From the NCBI RefSeq assembly GCF_051014445.1, contig NW_027488368.1, forward strand, positions 28,804,001 to 28,868,000: a DNA stretch of 64,000 bases. Direction: 5' to 3'. A program made the translations under genes and the position numbers. The notes below the pieces were generated by a model. It worked only from the letters and a program-made list of their open reading frames with translations. It was not told the origin of the DNA and did no database searches. Below, piece by piece: positions 42,901-57,900 of the stretch. The number at the start of each line of letters is the position of its first letter. The stretch's first letter is position 1. This DNA comes from Colletes latitarsis. Its lineage: Eukaryota > Arthropoda > Insecta > Hymenoptera > Colletidae.

Positions 42901-45900
42901 GGATTTTTCCTTTTGAATCACGTAGGAATGTGGTAACACACTGAAGCAGTCAATTAAACCTGGTTTCGATCAATATTTTAGAGGATAACACCGGTTAGGT
43001 CTGGGTTAGGTCCGGGATATGGCCGCATCTGGCTCATGATTTTGTCTTCTTCGCAAACTTTTTGGCCAGATCCTGGGTATTTTCCGTGTTTAAAACACGT
43101 AGTAATGTGGTAACACACTGAAGCAGTCAATTAAACCTGGTTTCGATCAATATTTCAGAGTATAACACCGGTTAGGTCTGGGTTAGGTCTGGGATATGCG
43201 CGCATCTGGCTTATACTTTCGCCATTTTCGCAAACTTGTTGGCCAGATCCTGGGTATTTTCCGTGTTTGAAACACGTAGTAATGTGGTAACACACTGAAG
43301 CAGTCAATTAAACCTGGTTTCGATCAATATTTCAGAGGATAACACCGGTTAGGTCTGGGTTAGGTCTGCGATATGCGCGCATCTGGCTTATACTTTCGCC
43401 TTTTTCGCAAACTTGTTGGCTAGATCCTGGGTTTTTTTCGGGTTTGAATAACGCAGTAATGTGGTACCACTCTGAAGCAATCAATTAAACCTGGTTTCGA
43501 TCAATATTTTAGAGAATAACGCCGGTTAGGTCTGGGTTGGGTCTGGGTTATGCCCGCATCTGGCCCATGATTTTGTCTTCTTCGCATACTTGTTGGCCAG
43601 ATCCTGGGTTTTTCCTTTTGAATTACGTAGGAATGTGGTAACACACTGAAGCAGTCAATTAAACCTGGTTTCGATCAATATGTTAGAGGATAACACCGGT
43701 TAGGTCTGGGTTAGGTCTGGGTTATGCCCGCATCTGGCTCATGATTTTGCCTTCTTCGCATACTTGTTGGCCAGATCCTGAGTTTTTTCCGTGTTTGATC
43801 ACGTAGTAATGTGGTAACACACTGAAGCAGTCAATAAAACCTGGTTTCGATCAATATTTTAGAGGATAACACCGGTTAGGTCTGGGTTAGGTCTGGGATT
43901 TGCGCGCACCTGGCTTATACTTTCGCCTTTTTCGCAAACTTGTTGGCCAGATCCTGGGTAATTTTCGTGTTTGAATCACGTAGTAATGTGGTAACACACT
44001 GAAGCAGTCAATTAAACCTGGTTTCGATCAATATTTTAGAGGATAACGCCGGTTAGGTCTGGGTTAGGTCTGGGAAATGCGCGCATCTGGCTTATACTTT
44101 CGCCTTTTTCGCAAACTTGTTGGCCAGATCCTGGGTTTTCTTCGTGTTTGAATCATGTAGTAATGTGGTACCACACTGAAGCAGTCAATTAAACCTGGTT
44201 TCGATCAATATTTCAGAGGATAACACCGGTTAGCTCTGGGTTAGGTCCGGGATATGCCAGCTTCTGGCTTATACTTTCGCCTTTTTCGCAAACTTGTTGG
44301 CTAGATCCTGGGTTATTTTCTGGTTTGAATAACGCAGTAATGTGGTACCACACTGAAGCAGTCAATTAAACCTGGTTTCGATCACTATTTTAGAGGATAA
44401 CGCCGGTTAGGTCTGGGTTAGGTCTGGGAAATGCGCGCATCTGGCTTATACTTTCGCCATTTTCGCAAACTTGTTGGCCAGATCCTGGATTTTTCCTTTT
44501 GAATCACGTAGGAATGTGGTAACACACTGAAGCAGTCAATTAAACCTGGTTTCGATCAATATTTTAGAGGATAACACCGGTTAGGTCTGGGTTAGGTCCG
44601 GGATATGGCCGCATCTGGCTCATGATTTTGTCTTCTTCGCAAACTTGTTGGCCAGATCCTGGGTATTTTCCGTGTTTGAAACACGTAGTAATGTGGTAAC
44701 ACACTGAAGCAGTCAATTAAACCTGGTTTCGATCAATATTTTAGAGGATAACGCCGGTTAGGTCTTGGTTAGGTCTGGGAAATGCGCGCATCTGGCTTAT
44801 ACTTTCGCCTTTTTCGCAAACTTGTTGGCCAGATCCTGGGTTTTCTTCGTGTTTGAATCATGTAGTAATGTGGTAACACACTGAAGCAGTCAATTAAACC
44901 TGGTTTCGATCAATATTTTAGAGGATAACACCGGTTAGGTCTGGGTTAGGTCTGGGTTATGCCCGCATCTGGCTCATGATTTTGCCTTCTTCGCATACTT
45001 GTTGGCCAGATCCTGGGCTTTTTTCGTGTTTGAATCACGTAGTAATGTGGTAATACACTGAAGCTGTCAATAAAACCTGGTTTCGATCAATATTTTAGAG
45101 GATAACACCGATTAGGTCTGAGTTAGGTCTGGGTTATGCCCGCATCTGGCTCATGATTTTGCCTTCCTCGCATACTTGTTGGCCAGATCCTGGGGTTTTT
45201 TCGTGTTTGAATCACGTAGTAATGTGGTAACACACTGAAGCAGTCAACTAAACCTGGTTTCGATGAACATTTTAGAGGATAACACCGGTTAGGTCTGGGA
45301 TAGGTCCGGGATATGCCCGCTTCTGGCTCCTGATTTTGCCCTCTTCGCATACTTGTTGGCCAGATCCTGGGTTTTTTTCGTGTTTGAATCACGTAGTAAT
45401 GTGGTAACACACTGAAGCAGTCAATTAAACCTGGTTTCGATCAATATTTCAGAGGATAACACCGGTTAGGTCTGGGTTAGGTCTGGGATATGCGCGCATC
45501 TGGCTTATACTTTCACCTTTTTCGCAAACTTGTTGGCCAGATCCTGGGTTTTTTTCGTGTTTGAATCACGTAGTAATGTGGTAACACACTGAAGCAGTCA
45601 ATTAAACCTGGTTTCGATCAATATTTTAGAGGATAACGCCGGTTAGGTCTGGGTTAGGTCTGGGAAATGCGCGCATCTGGCTTATACTTTCGCCATTTTC
45701 GCAAACTTGTTGGCCAGATCCTGGATTTTTCCTTTTGAATCACGTAGGAATGTGGTAACACACTGAAGCAGTCAATTAAACCTGGTTTCGATCAATATTT
45801 TAGAGGATAACACCGGTTAGGTCTGGGTTAGGTCTGGGTTATGCCCGCATCTGGCTCATGATTTTGCCTTCTTCGCATACTTGTTGGCCAGATCCTGGGT

Positions 45901-48900
45901 TTTTTTCGTGTTTGAATCACGTAGTAATGTGGTAACACACTGAAGCAGTCAATTAAACCTGGTTTCGATCAATATTTCAGAGGATAACACCGGTTAGGTC
46001 TGGGTTAGGTCTGGGATATGCGCGCATCTGGCTTATACTTTCACCTTTTTCGCAAACTTGTTGGCCAGATCCTGGGTTTTTTCCGTGTTTGAATCACGTA
46101 GTAATGTGGTAACACACTGAAGCAGTCAATTAAACCTGGTTTCGATCAATATTTTAGAGGATAACGCCGGTTAGGTCTGGGTTAGGTCTGGGAAATGCGC
46201 GCATCTGGCTTATACTTTCGCCATTTTCGCAAACTTGTTGGCCAGATCCTGGATTTTTCCTTTTGAATCACGTAGGAATGTGGTAACACACTGAAGCAGT
46301 CAATTAAACCTGGTTTCGATCAATATTTTAGAGGATAACACCGGTTAGGTCTGGGTTAGGTCCGGGATATGGCCGCATCTGGCTCATGATTTTGTCTTCT
46401 TCGCATACTTGTTGGCCAGATCCTGGGTTTTTTCCGTGTTTGAATCACGTAGTAATGTGGTAATACACTGAAGCAGTCAATAAAACCTGGTTTCGATCAA
46501 TATTTTAGAGGATAACACCGGTTAGGTCTGGGTTAGGTCTGGGTTATGCCCGCATCTGGCTCATGATTTTGCCTTCTTCGCATACTTGTTGGCCAGATCC
46601 TGGGCTTTTTTCGTGTTTGAATCACGTAGTAATGTGGTAATACACTGAAGCTGTCAATAAAACCTGGTTTCGATCAATATTTTAGAGGATAACACCGATT
46701 AGGTCTGGGTTAGGTCTGGGTTATGCCCGCATCTGGCTCATGATTTTGCCTTCCTCGCATACTTGTTGGCCAGATCCTGGGGTTTTTTCGTGTTTGAATC
46801 ACGTAGTAATGTGGTAACACACTGAAGCAGTCAACTAAACCTGGTTTCGATCAATATTTCAGAGGATAACACCGGTTAGGTCTGGGTTAGGTCTGGGAAA
46901 TGCGCGCATCTGGCTTATACTTTCGCCTTTTTCGCAAACTTGTTGGCCAGATCCTGGGTTTTTTTCGTGTTTGAATCACGTAGTAATGTGGTAACAAACT
47001 GAAGCAGTCAATAAAACCTGGTTTCGATCAATATTTTAGAGGATGACACCGGTTAGGTCTGGGTTAGGTCTGGGATTTGCGCGCATCTGGCTTATACTTT
47101 CGCCTTTTTCGCAAACTTTTTGGCCAGATCCTGGGTATTTTCCGTGTTTAAAACACGTAGTAATGTGGTAACACACTGAAGCAGTCAATTAAACCTGGTT
47201 TCGATCAATATTTCAGAGTATAACACCGGTTAGGTCTGGGTTAGGTCTGGGATATGCGCGCATCTGGCTTATACTTTCGCCTTTTTCGCAAACTTGTTGG
47301 CCAGATCCTGGGTATTTTCCGTGTTTGAAACACGTAGTAATGTGGTAACACACTGAAGCAGTCAATTAAACCTGGTTTCGATCAATATTTCAGAGGATAA
47401 CACCGGTTAGGTCTGGGTTAGGTCTGCGATATGCGCGCATCTGGCTTATACTTTCGCCTTTTTCGCAAACTTGTTGGCTAGATCCTGGGTTTTTTTCGGG
47501 TTTGAATAACGCAGTAATGTGGTACCACTCTGAAGCAATCAATTAAACCTGGTTTCGATCAATATTTTAGAGAATAACGCCGGTTAGGTCTGGGTTGGGT
47601 CTGGGTTATGCCCGCATCTGGCCCATGATTTTGTCTTCTTCGCATACTTGTTGGCCAGATCCTGGGTTTTTCCTTTTGAATTACGTGGCAATGTGGTAAC
47701 ACACTGAAGCAGTCAATTAAACCTGGTTTCGATCAATATTTTAGAGGATAACACCGGTTAGGTCTGGGTTAGGTCCGGGATATGCCCGCATCTGGCTCAT
47801 GATTTTGCCTTCCTCGCATACTTGTTGGCCAGATCCTGGGGTTTTTTCGTGTTTGAATCACGTAGTAATGTGGTAACACACTGAAGCAGTCAACTAAACC
47901 TGGTTTCGATCAATATTTCAGAGGATAACACCGGTTAGGTCTGGGTTAGGTCTGGGAAATGCGCGCATCTGGCTTATACTTTCGCCTTTTTCGCAAACTT
48001 GTTGGCCAGATCCTGGGTTTTTTTCGTGTTTGAATCACGTAGTAATGTGGTAACAAACTGAAGCAGTCAATAAAACCTGGTTTCGATCAATATTTTAGAG
48101 GATGACACCGGTTAGGTCTGGGTTAGGTCTGGGATTTGCGCGCATCTGGCTTATACTTTCGCCTTTTTCGCAAACTTGTTGGCCAGATCCTGGGTATTTT
48201 CTGTGTTTGAAACACGTAGTAATGTGGTAACACACTGAAGCAGTCAATAAAACCTAGTTTCGATCAATATTTTAGAGGATAACAGCGGTTAGGTCTGGGT
48301 TAGGTCTGGGATTTGCGCGCATCTGGCTTATACTTTCGCTTTTTTCGCAAACTTGTTGGCCAGATCCTGGGTATTTTCCGTGTTTCAAACACGTAGTAAT
48401 GTGGTAACACACTGAAGCAGTCAATTAAACCTGGTTTCGATCAATATTTCAGAGGATAACACCGGTTAGGTCTGGGTTAGGTCTGGGATATGCGCGCATC
48501 TGGCTTATACTTTCGCCTTTTTCGCAAACTTGTTGGCTAGATCCTGGGTTTTTTTCTGGTTTGAATAACGCAGTAATGTGGTACCACACTGAAGCAGTCA
48601 ACTAAACCTGGTTTCGATCACTATTTTAGAGGATAACGCCGGTTAGGTCTGGGTTAGGTCTGGGAAATGCGCGCATCTAGCTTATACTTTCGCCATTTTC
48701 GCAAACTTGTTGGCCAGATCCTGGGTTTTTTTCGTGTTTGAATCACGTAGTAATGTGGTAATACACTGAAGCTGTCAATTAAACCTGGTTTCGATCAATA
48801 TTTTAGAGGATAACACCGGTTAGGTCTGGGTTAGGTATGGGTTATGCCCTCATCTAGCTCATGACTTTGCCTTCTTCGCATACTTGTTGACCAGATCCTG

Positions 48901-51900
48901 GGTTTTTTTCGTGTTTGAATCACGCAGTAATGTGGTAATACACTGAAGCAGTCAATAAAACCTGGTTTCGATCAATATTTTAGAGGATAACACCAGTTAG
49001 GTCTGGGATAGGTCCGGGATATGCCCGCATCTGGCTCATGATTTTGCCATCTTCGCATACTTGTTGGCCAGATCCTGGGTTTTTTTCGTGTTTGAATCAC
49101 GTAGTAATGTGGTAATACACTGAAGCAGTCAATAAAACCTGGTTTCGATCAATATTTTAGAGGATAACACCGGTTAGGTCTGGGATAGGTCCGGGATGTG
49201 CCCGCATCTGGCTCATGATTTTGCCTTCTTCGCATACTTGTTGGCCAGATCCTGGGGTTTTTTCGTGTTTGAATCACGTAGTAATGTGGTAACAAACTGA
49301 AGCAGTCAATAAAACCTGGTTTCGATCAATATTTTAGAGTATAACACCGGTTAGGTCTGGGTTAGGTCTGGGATTTGCGCGCATCTGGCTTATACTTTCG
49401 CCTTCAACGCATACTTGTTGGTCAGATCCTGGGTTTTTTTCGGGTTTGAATAACGCAGTAATGTGATACCACACTGAAGCAGTCAATTAAACCTGGGGTC
49501 GATCAATATATTAGAGGATAACGCCGGTTAGGTCTGGGATAGGTCTGGGAATTGCGCGCATCTGGCTTATACTTTCGCCTTCAACGCATACTTGTTGGCC
49601 AGATCCTGGGTTTTTTTCGTGTTTGAATCACGTAGGAATGTGGTAACACACTGAAGCAGTCAACTAAACCTGGTTTCGATCAATATTTTAGAGGATAACA
49701 CCGGTTAGGTCTGGGTTAGGTCCGGGATATGCCGGCATCTGGCTCATGATTTTGCCTTCTTCGCATACTTGTTGGCCAGATCCTGGGTTTTTTTCGTGTT
49801 TGAATCACGTAGTAATGTGGTAATACACTGAAGCTGTCAATTAAACCTGGTTTCGATCAATATTTTAGAGGATAACACCGGTTAGGTCTGGGTTAGGTAT
49901 GGGTTATGCCCTCATCTAGCTCATGACTTTGCCTTCTTCGCATACTTGTTGACCAGATCCTGGGTTTTTTTCGTGTTTGAATCACGCAGTAATGTGGTAA
50001 TACACTGAAGCAGTCAATAAAACCTGGTTTCGATCAATATTTTAGAGGATAACACCAGTTAGGTCTGGGATAGGTCCGGGATATGCCCGCATCTGGCTCA
50101 TGATTTTGCCATCTTCGCATACTTGTTGGCCAGATCCTGGGTTTTTTTCGTGTTTGAATCACGTAGTAATGTGGTAATACACTGAAGCAGTCAATAAAAC
50201 CTGGTTTCGATCAATATTTTAGAGGATAACACCGGTTAGGTCTGGGATAGGTCCGGGATGTGCCCGCATCTGGCTCATGATTTTGCCTTCTTCGCATACT
50301 TGTTGGCCAGATCCTGGGGTTTTTTCGTGTTTGAATCACGTAGTAATGTGGTAACAAACTGAAGCAGTCAATAAAACCTGGTTTCGATCAATATTTTAGA
50401 GTATAACACCGGTTAGGTCTGGGTTAGGTCTGGGATTTGCGCGCATCTGGCTTATACTTTCGCCTTCAACGCATACTTGTTGGTCAGATCCTGGGTTTTT
50501 TTCGGGTTTGAATAACGCAGTAATGTGATACCACACTGAAGCAGTCAATTAAACCTGGGGTCGATCAATATATTAGAGGATAACGCCGGTTAGGTCTGGG
50601 ATAGGTCTGGGAATTGCGCGCATCTGGCTTATACTTTCGCCTTCAACGCATACTTGTTGGCCAGATCCTGGGTTTTTTTCGTGTTTGAATCACGTAGGAA
50701 TGTGGTAACACACTGAAGCAGTCAACTAAACCTGGTTTCGATCAATATTTTAGAGGATAACACCGGTTAGGTCTGGGTTAGGTCCGGGATATGCCGGCAT
50801 CTGGCTCATGATTTTGCCTTCTTCGCATACTTGTTGGCCAGATCCTGGGTTTTTTTCGTGTTTGAATCACGTAGTAATGTGGTAACACACTGAAGCAGTC
50901 AATTAAACCTGGTTTCGATCAATATTTTAGAGGATAACACCGGTTAGGTCTGGGTTAGGTCTGGGATTTGTGCGCATCTGGCTTATACTTTCGCCTTTTT
51001 CGCAAACTTGTTGGCCAGATCCTGGGTATTTTCCGTGTTTGAAACACGTAGTAATGTGGTAGCACACTGAAGCAGTCAATTAAACCTGGTTTCGATCAAT
51101 ATTTCAGAATATAACACCGGTTAGGGCTGGGTTAGGTCTGGGATATGCGCGCATCTGGCTTATACTTTCGCCTTTTTCGCAAACTTGTTGGCCAGATCCT
51201 GGGTATTTTGCGTGTTTGAAACACGTAGTAATGTGGTAACACACTGAAGCAGTCAATTAAACCTGGTTTCGATCAATATTTTAGAGGATAACGCCGGTTA
51301 GGTCTGGGTTAGGTCTGGGAAATGCGCGCATCTGGCTTATACTTTCGCCTTTTTCGCAAACTTGTTGGCCAGATCCTGGGTTTTTTTCGTGTTTGAATCA
51401 CGTAGTAATGTGGTAACACACTGAAGCAGTCAATTAAACCTGGTTTCGATCAATATTTTAGAGGATAACACCGGTTAGGTCTGGGTTAGGTCTGGGAAAT
51501 GCGCGCATCTGGCTTATACTTTCGCCTTTTTCGCATACTTGTTGGCCAGATCCTGGGTTTTTTCCGTGTTTGAATCACGTAGTAATGTGGTAACACGCTG
51601 AAGCAGTCAATTAAACCTGGTTTCGATCAATATTTCAGAGGATAACACCAGTTAGGTCTGGGTTAGGTCTGGGAAATGCGCGCATCTGGCTTATACTTTC
51701 GCCTTCTTCGCATACTTGTTGGCCAGATCCTGGGTTTTTTCGTGTTTGAATCACGTAGTAATGTGGTAGCACACTGAGGCAGTCAATTAAACCTGGTTTC
51801 GACCAATATTTTAGAGGATAACACCGGTTAGGTCTGGGTTAGGTCAGGGTTATGCCCGCATCTGGCTCATGATTTTGCCTTCTTCGCATACTTGTTGGCC

Positions 51901-54900
51901 AGATCCTGGGTTTTTTTCGTGTTTGAATCACGTAGTAATGTGGTAACACACTGAAGCAGTCAATTAAACCTGGTTTCGATCAATATTTTAGAGGATAACG
52001 CCGGTTAGGTCAGGGTTAGGTCTGGGTTATGCCCGCATCTGGCTCATGATTTTGCCTTCCTCGCATACTTGTTGGCCAGATCCTGGGGTTTTTTCGTGTT
52101 TGAATCACGTAGTAATGTGGTAACACACTGAAGCAGTCAACTAAACCTGGTTTCGATGAACATTTTAGAGGATAACACCGGTTAGGTCTGGGATAGGTCA
52201 GGGATATGCCCGCTTCTGGCTCCTGATTTTGCCCTCTTCGCATACTTGTTGGCCAGATCCTGGGTTGTTTTCGTGTTTGAATCACGTAGTAATGTGGTAA
52301 CACACTGAAGCAGTCAATTAAACCTGGTTTCGATCAATATTTCAGAGGATAACACCGGTTAGGTCTGGGTTAGGTCTGGGATATGCGCGCATCTAGCTTA
52401 TGCTTTCACCTTTTTCGCAAACTTGTTGGCCAGATCCTGGGTTTTTTCCGTGTTTGAATCACGTAGTAATGTGGTAACACACTGAAGCAGTCAATTAAAC
52501 CTGGTTTCGATCAATATTTCAGAGGATAACACCGGTTAGGTCTGGGTTAGGTCTGGGATATGCGCGCATCTGGCTAATACTTTCGCCTTTTTCGCAAACT
52601 TGTTGGCTAGATCCTGGGTTTTTTTCCGGTTTGAATAACGCAGTATTGTGGTACCACACTGAAGCAGTCAATTAAACCTGGTTTCGATCAATATTTTAGA
52701 GGATAACGCCGGTTGGGTCTGGGTTAGGTCTGGGAAATGCGCGCATCTGGCTTATACTTTCGCCTTCTTCGCATACTTGTTGGCCAGATCCTGGGGTTTT
52801 TTCGTGTTTGAATCACGTAGTAATGTGGTAACACACTGAAACTGTCAATTAAACCTGGTTTTGATCAATATTTTAGAGGATAACACCGGTTAGGTCTCGG
52901 ATAGGTCGGGGATATGCCCGCATCTGGCTCATGATTTTGCCTTCTTCGCATACTTGTTGGCCAGATCCTGGGGTTTTTTCGTGTTTGAATCACGTAGTAA
53001 TGTGGTAACAAACTGAAGCAGTCAATAAAACCTGGTTTCGATCAATATTTTAGAGGATGACACCGGTTAGGTCTGGGTTAGGTCTGGGATTTGCGCGCAT
53101 CTGGCTTATACTTTCGCCTTTTTCGCAAACTTGTTGGCCAGATCCTGGGTATTTTCCGTGTTTGAAACACGTAGTAATGTGGTAACACACTGAAGCAGTC
53201 AATAAAACCTAGTTTCGATCAATATTTTAGAGGATAACAGCGGTTAGGTCTGGGTTAGGTCTGGGATTTGCGCGCATCTGGCTTATACTTTCGCCTTTTT
53301 CGCAAACTTGTTGGCCAGATCCTGGGTATTTTCCGTGTTTCAAACACGTAGTAATGTGGTAACACACTGAAGCAGTCAATTAAACCTGGTTTCGATCAAT
53401 ATTTCAGAGGATAACACCGGTTAGGTCTGGGTTAGGTCTGGGATATGCGCGCATCTGGCTTATACTTTCGCCTTTTTCGCAAACTTGTTGGCTAGATCCT
53501 GGGTTTTTTTCTGGTTTGAATAACGCAGTAATGTGGTACCACACTGAAGCAGTCAACTAAACCTGGTTTCGATCACTATTTTAGAGGATAACGCCGGTTA
53601 GGTCTGGGTTAGGTCTGGGAAATGCGCGCATCTAGCTTATACTTTCGCCATTTTCGCAAACTTGTTGGCCAGATCCTGGGTTTTTTTCGTGTTTGAATCA
53701 CGTAGTAATGTGGTAATACACTGAAGCTGTCAATTAAACCTGGTTTCGATCAATATTTTAGAGGATAACACCGGTTAGGTCTGGGTTAGGTATGGGTTAT
53801 GCCCTCATCTAGCTCATGACTTTGCCTTCTTCGCATACTTGTTGACCAGATCCTGGGTTTTTTTCGTGTTTGAATCACGCAGTAATGTGGTAATACACTG
53901 AAGCAGTCAATAAAACCTGGTTTCGATCAATATTTTAGAGGATAACACCAGTTAGGTCTGGGATAGGTCCGGGATATGCCCGCATCTGGCTCATGATTTT
54001 GCCATCTTCGCATACTTGTTGGCCAGATCCTGGGTTTTTTTCGTGTTTGAATCACGTAGTAATGTGGTAATACACTGAAGCAGTCAATAAAACCTGGTTT
54101 CGATCAATATTTTAGAGGATAACACCGGTTAGGTCTGGGATAGGTCCGGGATGTGCCCGCATCTGGCTCATGATTTTGCCTTCTTCGCATACTTGTTGGC
54201 CAGATCCTGGGGTTTTTTCGTGTTTGAATCACGTAGTAATGTGGTAACAAACTGAAGCAGTCAATAAAACCTGGTTTCGATCAATATTTTAGAGTATAAC
54301 ACCGGTTAGGTCTGGGTTAGGTCTGGGATTTGCGCGCATCTGGCTTATACTTTCGCCTTCAACGCATACTTGTTGGTCAGATCCTGGGTTTTTTTCGGGT
54401 TTGAATAACGCAGTAATGTGATACCACACTGAAGCAGTCAATTAAACCTGGGGTCGATCAATATATTAGAGGATAACGCCGGTTAGGTCTGGGATAGGTC
54501 TGGGAATTGCGCGCATCTGGCTTATACTTTCGCCTTCAACGCATACTTGTTGGCCAGATCCTGGGTTTTTTTCGTGTTTGAATCACGTAGGAATGTGGTA
54601 ACACACTGAAGCAGTCAACTAAACCTGGTTTCGATCAATATTTTAGAGGATAACACCGGTTAGGTCTGGGTTAGGTCCGGGATATGCCGGCATCTGGCTC
54701 ATGATTTTGCCTTCTTCGCATACTTGTTGGCCAGATCCTGGGTTTTTTTCGTGTTTGAATCACGTAGTAATGTGGTAACACACTGAAGCAGTCAATTAAA
54801 CCTGGTTTCGATCAATATTTTAGAGGATAACACCGGTTAGGTCTGGGTTAGGTCTGGGATTTGTGCGCATCTGGCTTATACTTTCGCCTTTTTCGCAAAC

Positions 54901-57900
54901 TTGTTGGCCAGATCCTGGGTATTTTCCGTGTTTGAAACACGTAGTAATGTGGTAGCACACTGAAGCAGTCAATTAAACCTGGTTTCGATCAATATTTCAG
55001 AATATAACACCGGTTAGGGCTGGGTTAGGTCTGGGATATGCGCGCATCTGGCTTATACTTTCGCCTTTTTCGCAAACTTGTTGGCCAGATCCTGGGTTTT
55101 TTTCGTGTTTGAATCACGTAGTAATGTGGCAACACACTGAAGCAGTCAATTAAACCTGGTTTCGATCAATATTTTAGAGGATAACACCGGTTAGGTCTGG
55201 GTTAGGTCTGGGATTTGTGCGCATCTGGCTTATACTTTCGCCTTTTTCGCAAACTTGTTGGCCAGATCCTGGGTATTTTCCGTGTTTGAAACACGTAGTA
55301 ATGTGGTAGCACACTGAAGCAGTCAATTAAACCTGGTTTCGATCAATATTTCAGAATATAACACCGGTTAGGGCTGGGTTAGGTCTGGGATATGCGCGCA
55401 TCTGGCTTATACTTTCGCCTTTTTCGCAAACTTGTTGGCCAGATCCTGGGTATTTTGCGTGTTTGAAACACGTAGTAATGTGGTAACACACTGAAGCAGT
55501 CAATTAAACCTGGTTTCGATCAATATTTTAGAGGATAACGCCGGTTAGGTCTGGGTTAGGTCTGGGAAATGCGCGCATCTGGCTTATACTTTCGCCTTTT
55601 TCGCAAACTTGTTGGCCAGATCCTGGGTTTTTTTCGTGTTTGAATCACGTAGTAATGTGGTAACACACTGAAGCAGTCAATTAAACCTGGTTTCGATCAA
55701 TATTTTAGAGGATAACACCGGTTAGGTCTGGGTTAGGTCTGGGAAATGCGCGCATCTGGCTTATACTTTCGCCTTTTTCGCATACTTGTTGGCCAGATCC
55801 TGGGTTTTTTCCGTGTTTGAATCACGTAGTAATGTGGTAACACGCTGAAGCAGTCAATTAAACCTGGTTTCGATCAATATTTCAGAGGATAACACCAGTT
55901 AGGTCTGGGTTAGGTCTGGGAAATGCGCGCATCTGGCTTATACTTTCGCCTTCTTCGCATACTTGTTGGCCAGATCCTGGGTTTTTTCGTGTTTGAATCA
56001 CGTAGTAATGTGGTAGCACACTGAGGCAGTCAATTAAACCTGGTTTCGACGAATATTTTAGAGGATAACACCGGTTAGGTCTGGGTTAGGTCAGGGTTAT
56101 GCCCGCATCTGGCTCATGATTTTGCCTTCTTCGCATACTTGTTGGCCAGATCCTGGGTTTTTTTCGTGTTTGAATCACGTAGTAATGTGGTAACACACTG
56201 AAGCAGTCAATTAAACCTGGTTTCGATCAATATTTTAGAGGATAACGCCGGTTAGGTCAGGGTTAGGTCTGGGAAATGCGCGCATCTGGCTTATACTTTC
56301 GCCTTTTTCGCAAACTTGTTGGCCAGATCCTGGGTTTTCTTCGTGTTTGAATCATGTAGTAATGTGGTACCACACTGAAGCAGTCAATTAAACCTGGTTT
56401 CGATCAATATTTCAGAGGATAACACCGGTTAGGTCTGGGTTAGGTCCGGGATATGCCCGCTTCTGGCTTATACTTTCGCCTTTTTCGCAAACTTGTTGGC
56501 TAGATCCTGGGTTATTTTCTGGTTTGAATAACGCAGTAATGTGGTACCACACTGAAGCAGTCAATTAAACCTGGTTTCGATCAATATTTCAGAGGATAAC
56601 ACCGGTTAGGTCTGGGTTAGGTCTGGGAAATGCGCGCATCTGGCTTCTACTTTCGCCTTTTTCGCAAACTTGTTGGCCAGATCCTGGGTATTTTCCGTGT
56701 TTCAAACACGTAGTAATGTGGTAACACACTGAAGCAGTCAATTAAACCTGGTTTCGATCAATATTTCAGAGGATAACACCGGTTAGGTCTGGGTTAGGTC
56801 TGGGATATGCGCGCATCTGGCTTATACTTTCGCCTTTTTCGCAAACTTGTTGGCTAGATCCTGGGTTTTTTTTCTGGTTTGAATAACGCAGTAATGTGGT
56901 ACCACACTGAAGGAGTCAATTAAACCTGGTTTCGATCACTATTTTAGAGGATAACGCCGGTTAGGTCTGGGTTAGGTCTGGGAAATGCGCGCATCTGGCT
57001 TATACTTTCGCCATTTTCGCAAACTTGTTGGCCAGATCCTGGGTATTTTCCGTGTTTGAAACACGTAGTAATGTGGTAACACACTGAAGCAGTCAATAAA
57101 ACCTAGTTTCGATCAATATTTTAGAGGATAACAGCGGTTAGGTCTGGGTTAGGTCTGGGATTTGCGCGCATCTGGCTTATACTTTCGCCTTTTTCGCAAA
57201 CTTGTTGGCCAGATCCTGGGTATTTTCCGTGTTTCAAACACGTAGTAATGTGGTAACACACTGAAGCAGTCAATTAAACCTGGTTTCGATCAATATTTCA
57301 GAGGATAACACCGGTTAGGTCTGGGTTAGGTCTGGGATATGCGCGCATCTGGCTTATACTTTCGCCTTTTTCGCAAACTTGTTGGCTAGATCCTGGGTTT
57401 TTTTCTGGTTTGAATAACGCAGTAATGTGGTACCACACTGAAGCAGTCAACTAAACCTGGTTTCGATCACTATTTTAGAGGATAACGCCGGTTAGGTCTG
57501 GGTTAGGTCTGGGAAATGCGCGCATCTAGCTTATACTTTCGCCATTTTCGCAAACTTGTTGGCCAGATCCTGGGTTTTTTTCGTGTTTGAATCACGTAGT
57601 AATGTGGTAATACACTGAAGCTGTCAATTAAACCTGGTTTCGATCAATATTTTAGAGGATAACACCGGTTAGGTCTGGGTTAGGTATGGGTTATGCCCTC
57701 ATCTAGCTCATGACTTTGCCTTCTTCGCATACTTGTTGACCAGATCCTGGGTTTTTTTCGTGTTTGAATCACGCAGTAATGTGGTAATACACTGAAGCAG
57801 TCAATAAAACCTGGTTTCGATCAATATTTTAGAGGATAACACCAGTTAGGTCTGGGATAGGTCCGGGATATGCCCGCATCTGGCTCATGATTTTGCCATC